A DNA stretch of 9,611 bases, taken from Bacillota bacterium (GTDB taxonomy: Bacteria > Bacillota > Dethiobacteria > DTU022 > JAAZDU01). The notes beneath the pieces were generated by a model. It had not been told where the DNA came from. It ran no database searches and was given only the letters and a program-made list of their open reading frames with translations. This document shows, one piece after another, positions 6,674 through 9,611 of the stretch. The position numbers and the translations under genes are program-made. The DNA lies in the NCBI GenBank assembly GCA_012512665.1, contig JAAZDU010000022.1, positions 1 to 9,611 on the forward strand, read 5' to 3'. Each line of letters opens with the position of its first letter. Position 1 is the stretch's first letter.

Positions 6674-7126
6674 CTATGCATCACTTAAAACCTTTACTAC
6701 AATTCCTGCTTCGCCCAGTATCTCCTGTGAAAGGGAGTCGGGATAATGGGAGGCAAGAATAATTGTATTAATGCCGGCGTTAACAAGCATTTTGCTGCAG
6801 AGGGAGCAGGGGTGATGAGTGCAATACAACGTGCTGCCCTGAGTGGATACCCCGTGTAAAGCTGCCTGAATAATAGCGTTTTGCTCGGCATGAAGCCCCC
6901 GACAGAGCTCGTGCCTCTCCCCCGAGGGCACTTGTAGCTTCTCCCTGAGGCAGCCTTTTTTCAGGCAATGGGCCAGCCCCGTGGGAGCGCCGTTATAACC
7001 CGTAGCCAGCAGGTGTTTATCGCGGACTAAAACGGCGCCCACCTGGCGCCGCAGGCAGGTGGAGCGGCGGGCAACTACAAAGGCAATATCCATAAAATAT
7101 TGTTCCCAGGAAGGGCGCGAGCTCAT
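6674..7126 (-). CDS. comEB: dCMP deaminase (ComEB-like, zinc cytidine deaminase fold)
   Basis: A 150-residue cytosolic enzyme of the CMP/dCMP deaminase family, expected to convert dCMP to dUMP, the precursor of dTMP. The zinc site is complete: HAE at 79-81 (His79, catalytic Glu81) and PCSLC at 106-110 (Cys107, Cys110). The N-terminal [19 protein letters not shown] and VGAVLVRD stretches are typical of the dCMP branch, as is the insertion with Cys54, Cys59 and Cys75, which may hold a second metal. The frame runs upstream to 7171 inside glyA, but the ATG at 7126 overlaps the glyA stop as ATGA and gives the family's usual N-terminus, so I start there. The joint implies translational coupling to glyA. 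The name follows B. subtilis comEB; a competence role is not implied. Confidence 0.92.
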   Translation of the reverse strand: MSSRPSWEQYFMDIAFVVARRSTCLRRQVGAVLVRDKHLLATGYNGAPTGLAHCLKKGCLREKLQVPSGERHELCRGLHAEQNAIIQAALHGVSTQGSTLYCTHHPCSLCSKMLVNAGINTIILASHYPDSLSQEILGEAGIVVKVLSDA

Positions 7127-8415
7127 GCCAGGCCAACCCCTTCCTGCTGGTAAAGGGGAAAATGGTAGCAAAGATTTTTTACTCCTTTTTTGACAGCGGC
7201 CAGAGAGGCAGGATTATGCCTTTCATGCAAAGCTTTTGCTATGAGAGAGGCAATTATTTTCATCTCTTCAGGGCCCATACCCCTGGAGGTAACAGCGGGA
7301 GTGCCCAGGCGAAGGCCGCTGGTAACATTAGGGCCCTTGGGATCGTTGGGAATTGTGTTCTTGTTGGCCGTGATACCCAGCTGGTTTAAAAGATCTTCCG
7401 CTTCTTTACCAGTTATACCTTTGTTGCGTAAGTCAACAAGCATCATGTGGTTGTCGGTCCCTCCTGATACCAGGTTAAAGCCATGCTCCAGGAGAGACTC
7501 TGCCAGGACCTTGGCGTTGTTAACTATTTGCTGCTGGTAGATAGCAAATTCCGGCTGAAGGGCCTCTTTAAAAGCAACTGCCTTGGCAGCGATAATGTGC
7601 ATGAGCGGCCCTCCCTGAATACCGGGGAAGATAGCCTTATCAATAGCTTTGGCAAACTCACGGTTACAGATGATGAAACCTCCCCTGGGGCCACGCAGGG
7701 TTTTGTGAGTGGTGCTGGTAACAAAATGGGCATAGGGAATGGGGCTGGGGTGAAGCCCGGCCGAAACTAAACCAGCTATGTGGGCAATATCTACCATAAG
7801 GTAGGCCCCTACTTCATCGGCAATACTTCGAAAAGCAGCAAAATCCAGCCGGCGCGGGTAGGCGCTGGCCCCGGCCACGATTAGGCGGGGTCGTACCTTG
7901 CGGGCAATTTTTAACACTTGATCCATATCCAGGTAGCCTGTTTCTACGGAGACGCCGTAGCTGGAAAAGTTAAAGCACTTGCCAGAAAAATTGGCCGGGC
8001 TGCCGTGAGTTAGGTGCCCACCGTGGGAGAGGGACATCCCTAAAACCCTATCGCCAACCTGTAAAGCAGCCATATAAACAGCTATATTGGCGCTGGAGCC
8101 TGAATGAGGCTGCACATTTGCATGATCACCGCCAAAAAGTTTAAGAGCCCTGCGGCGGGCCAGCTCCTCCACCTCATCCACATACTCGCAGCCGCCGTAA
8201 TAGCGCCGGCCGGGATACCCTTCGGCATACTTATTGGTCATAACAGAACCCTGCGCCTCCAGGACGGCCTTGCTAACAAAGTTTTCCGAAGCAATAAGTT
8301 CTATATGCTCCTGCTGCCTTTTAGTCTCGTTCATAATCGCCCTGGCAACCTCTGGATCAAAGGCGCTAAGTGCACTGCTGCCAGTGTGATGCCCGGCTTG
8401 TTCTAATTGATCCAT
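7123..8415 (-). CDS. glyA: Serine hydroxymethyltransferase
   Basis: A PLP enzyme that converts serine and tetrahydrofolate to glycine and 5,10-methylene-THF, the main source of C1 units for purines, dTMP and methionine. At 430 residues it is slightly longer than the usual ~410-420, because of an N-terminal extension of about 12 residues. Signatures: [12 protein letters not shown] (37-48), [18 protein letters not shown] (63-80), VDIAHIAGL with Asp209 and His212, and [14 protein letters not shown] with the PLP Lys238. Nothing essential is missing. AGGTAGGTG (8433-8425) lies 9 nt before the ATG at 8415 and supports the long start. It follows rpiB by 71 nt and overlaps the deaminase by 4 nt (ATGA). 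No glycine riboswitch is visible in the short upstream gap. Confidence 0.98.
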   Translation of the reverse strand: MDQLEQAGHHTGSSALSAFDPEVARAIMNETKRQQEHIELIASENFVSKAVLEAQGSVMTNKYAEGYPGRRYYGGCEYVDEVEELARRRALKLFGGDHANVQPHSGSSANIAVYMAALQVGDRVLGMSLSHGGHLTHGSPANFSGKCFNFSSYGVSVETGYLDMDQVLKIARKVRPRLIVAGASAYPRRLDFAAFRSIADEVGAYLMVDIAHIAGLVSAGLHPSPIPYAHFVTSTTHKTLRGPRGGFIICNREFAKAIDKAIFPGIQGGPLMHIIAAKAVAFKEALQPEFAIYQQQIVNNAKVLAESLLEHGFNLVSGGTDNHMMLVDLRNKGITGKEAEDLLNQLGITANKNTIPNDPKGPNVTSGLRLGTPAVTSRGMGPEEMKIIASLIAKALHERHNPASLAAVKKGVKNLCYHFPLYQQEGVGLA

Positions 8416-8486
8416 ATAGAGCTACACCTACCTTTCTAAAAGAAAAACAAAGCAATAATTCCCTAAGGCAAGTAAATATTCCTCTT

Positions 8487-8942
8487 TTAACCGCTACATT
8501 TTTCAATGCTCGAAATTTTTTCCAGCCTGCGCTGGTGCCTGCCTCCCTGGAAAGAGGCCTCCAGGAAATTTTCTACCACCATCATGGCCAAGCCGGGGCC
8601 TATCACCCTGGCTCCCAGGGTAAGAATATTGGCGTCGTTGTGCTCCCTGGCAGCGCGGGCAGAAAAACAGTCTTGGCAGCAAGCAGCCCTGATACCAGGG
8701 ATTTTGTTGGCAACAATAGCCATGCCGATGCCGGTGCCGCAGATCAGAATACCCAGCTGAAATTTGCGGGCAGCGACGGCGCGCGCCGCCTTAAGGGCAT
8801 AATCGGGATAATCAACTGGCTCGCTGGCAAAAGCGCCGTAGTCTTCCAGGAGGTATCCTTTATCCTCCAGGTAGCGCCGGAGCTCCTCTTTAAGGGAAAA
8901 GCCGGCGTGATCTGATGCCAGCACTATCTTTTTATTGCTCAT
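8487..8942 (-). CDS. rpiB: Ribose-5-phosphate isomerase B
   Basis: Interconverts ribose 5-phosphate and ribulose 5-phosphate in the pentose phosphate pathway; members of the LacAB/RpiB family. The protein has 151 residues, a normal length. Signatures: ASDHAGF (9-15), DYPD (44-47), ICGTGIGM with catalytic Cys68 (Cys66 in E. coli RpiB), REHNDANILTLGAR with His101 (His99 in E. coli), and GGRHQRRL (133-140) at the phosphate-binding end. The ATG overlaps the end of ywlE by 11 nt, with only a modest Shine-Dalgarno (AAAGGA), pointing to translational coupling. Equivalent to B. subtilis ywlF, which is also next to ywlE and close to glyA. LacA/LacB is an alternative name in the family but the context favours RpiB. 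Confidence 0.95.
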   Translation of the reverse strand: MSNKKIVLASDHAGFSLKEELRRYLEDKGYLLEDYGAFASEPVDYPDYALKAARAVAARKFQLGILICGTGIGMAIVANKIPGIRAACCQDCFSARAAREHNDANILTLGARVIGPGLAMMVVENFLEASFQGGRHQRRLEKISSIEKCSG

Positions 8943-9444
8943 CAGGAGACCTGTCCTTTCCAGTGTAATTTAACTGCTGCAGCTTGCCCACCAGGGCTTG
9001 AATACCTTCTTTTAGCTTACCGGACACGGTTTTGTAGCTGCCCGGTATGCCAAAGGGATCAGGAATATCTTCTTCTCTATCCAGACAATAGCGGGAAAAA
9101 AGCCATATCTTTTCCTGGAAATCGGGGAAGTGCTGCTGTAAAGAAGCCAGGTGGCTGCGTGTCATGGCCAGCACCAGATCTGCCTCTTCAAGCATTTCCC
9201 GGGTTACGCGCCGCGCCCGGTGGTGCGAAAAATCCACCCCCTCTTCCTGCAGCTGGGCCAGGGCTTCGGGTGTGGCTGGCTGGCCTTCCAAAGCTGCCAG
9301 GCCTGCAGAGGCTATAGTGATTTGTTCATCTTCACCGCTGCCCCTTTCTGCCTGCTGCGCCTTTTCCTCCAGCATTTTTTGCAGCAGGCCGTGGGCCATG
9401 ACGCTGCGGCAGGTATTTCCGGTGCAGACAAATAGGATCTTCAA
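8932..9444 (-). CDS. ywlE: YwlE-type low-molecular-weight phosphatase, probable protein arginine phosphatase
   Basis: A 170-residue cytosolic LMW-PTP fold enzyme. The P-loop is CTGNTCRS at 7-14 (nucleophile Cys7, Arg13) and the general acid is Asp129 in DPFG (129-132). Residue 11 is Thr. In B. subtilis YwlE, Thr11 at the same position gives specificity for phospho-arginine, where tyrosine phosphatases have Ile; this favours removal of McsB-made phosphoarginine marks. Unusually, Val15 replaces the common Pro after CRS. The frame is open to a GTG at 9462, but AGGAGGTG (9459-9452), the full anti-SD complement, lies within those codons and 9 nt (from AGGAGG) before a TTG at 9444. That TTG gives the canonical start MKILFVCTGN, so I choose it. 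Overlaps rpiB by 11 nt. A tyrosine phosphatase is the main alternative. Confidence 0.9.
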   Translation of the reverse strand: MKILFVCTGNTCRSVMAHGLLQKMLEEKAQQAERGSGEDEQITIASAGLAALEGQPATPEALAQLQEEGVDFSHHRARRVTREMLEEADLVLAMTRSHLASLQQHFPDFQEKIWLFSRYCLDREEDIPDPFGIPGSYKTVSGKLKEGIQALVGKLQQLNYTGKDRSPDEQ

Positions 9445-9451
9445 TTTCTTC

Positions 9452-9459
9452 CACCTCCT
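9452..9459 (-). promoter_or_regulatory. Perfect Shine-Dalgarno that sets a TTG start for ywlE
   Basis: AGGAGGTG on the minus strand, an 8-base complement to the 16S rRNA 3' end, with 9 nt from AGGAGG to the TTG at 9444. It rules against the GTG at 9462 as the start. Confidence 0.85.
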
Positions 9460-9478
9460 CACCCGATTAAACTTTATT

Positions 9479-9611
9479 CTAAGCCTTGATTATTTCAGCA
9501 GCTGCCTTGCGCAACCGGTTCATGAGCGCCAGCACCACCCCTTCTCCCTGGTAGCCTTCTGCCAGGATGAAGTCCAAATTTTGCTCATCCAGCTCTCGCA
9601 GAGCTGTATAG
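9479..9611 (-). CDS. Sua5/YwlC-type threonylcarbamoyl-AMP synthase, C-terminal end only
   Basis: Only the last 43 codons are inside the window (frame ending at the TAG at 9481-9479); the gene continues beyond 9611. The visible peptide ends with GVVLALMNRLRKAAAEIIKA, which resembles the end of the C-terminal Sua5 domain (typically ...AIMNRLxKAA...). Sua5/YwlC makes threonylcarbamoyl-AMP from threonine, bicarbonate and ATP for the t6A37 tRNA modification. The B. subtilis neighbourhood (ywlC near ywlE, rpiB, glyA) agrees. The ywlE start follows after 34 nt. The call rests on a short tail plus context, so it is moderate. Confidence 0.7.
   Translation of the reverse strand, partial: YTALRELDEQNLDFILAEGYQGEGVVLALMNRLRKAAAEIIKA

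Noticed and set aside
8416..8486. Glycine or THF riboswitch, or separate promoter, in front of glyA
   Set aside because: The gap is 71 nt, too short for a glycine riboswitch, with no convincing aptamer core; TTGCCT is present but no -10 box stands at the right distance.
8370..8915. Plus-strand open frame of 181 codons opposite rpiB and the start of glyA
   Set aside because: It lies antisense to two certain enzymes, has no ribosome binding site or recognisable domain, and its length is explained by the base bias of the coding strand.

Overview
The window reads as a chromosomal housekeeping segment of a Gram-positive, probably spore-forming Bacillota (Firmicutes), most likely a class Clostridia / Peptococcaceae-like lineage. 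The reasons are the gene order (Sua5-ywlE-rpiB-glyA, and ywmB-murA), the YwmB family itself, strong AGGAGG-type ribosome binding sites, and secreted proteins built on the copper-amine-oxidase N-terminal (CuAO-N, PF07833) scaffold that is common in that group. Base composition looks close to 50% GC by eye. The lineage is an inference from gene content; no rRNA is present. All ten genes are on the minus strand, so the biological order runs from high to low coordinates.

Region A (9611 to 5551): an apparently continuous operon. It contains the C-terminal end of a Sua5/YwlC threonylcarbamoyl-AMP synthase (cut by the window edge), a YwlE-type low-molecular-weight phosphatase carrying the Thr that marks arginine phosphatases, ribose-5-phosphate isomerase B, serine hydroxymethyltransferase, a ComEB-like dCMP deaminase and an eight-helix LPG-synthase-TM (flippase-like) membrane protein. 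Several joints overlap (11 nt ywlE/rpiB, ATGA glyA/deaminase). A 14-bp perfect hairpin with T/A tails closes the unit at 5551-5584. GlyA (C1 units as methylene-THF), dCMP deaminase (dUMP, the substrate of thymidylate synthase) and RpiB (pentose phosphate) fit nucleotide synthesis; Sua5 and YwlE belong to tRNA modification and protein quality control.

Region B (5458 to about 2043): a second transcription unit with a very good sigma-A promoter (TTGCCA, 18 nt, TGCTATAAT). It encodes two exported proteins that share an N-terminal CuAO-N double repeat: a trypsin-like serine protease with an unrecognised C-terminal region, and a NAGPA-type phosphodiester glycosidase with a long Ser/Glu/Asp linker. 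They look like a paired cell-surface module; the function is unknown.

Region C (1938 to 1): ywmB and murA, coupled by a 2-nt gap. The upstream region has a match to a forespore sigma-G promoter (GCATA, 18 nt, CATACTA). MurA makes the first committed precursor of peptidoglycan; its last ~70 residues lie beyond the window.

I do not see mobile elements, CRISPR, tRNA/rRNA or phage genes. Nothing in the window amounts to a clear new system. The points most worth following are the CuAO-N protease/glycosidase pair, the unrecognised protease C-terminus, the sporulation-type promoter, and the fact that the segment separating glyA from ywmB-murA, where Bacillus has upp and the atp operon, holds different genes here.
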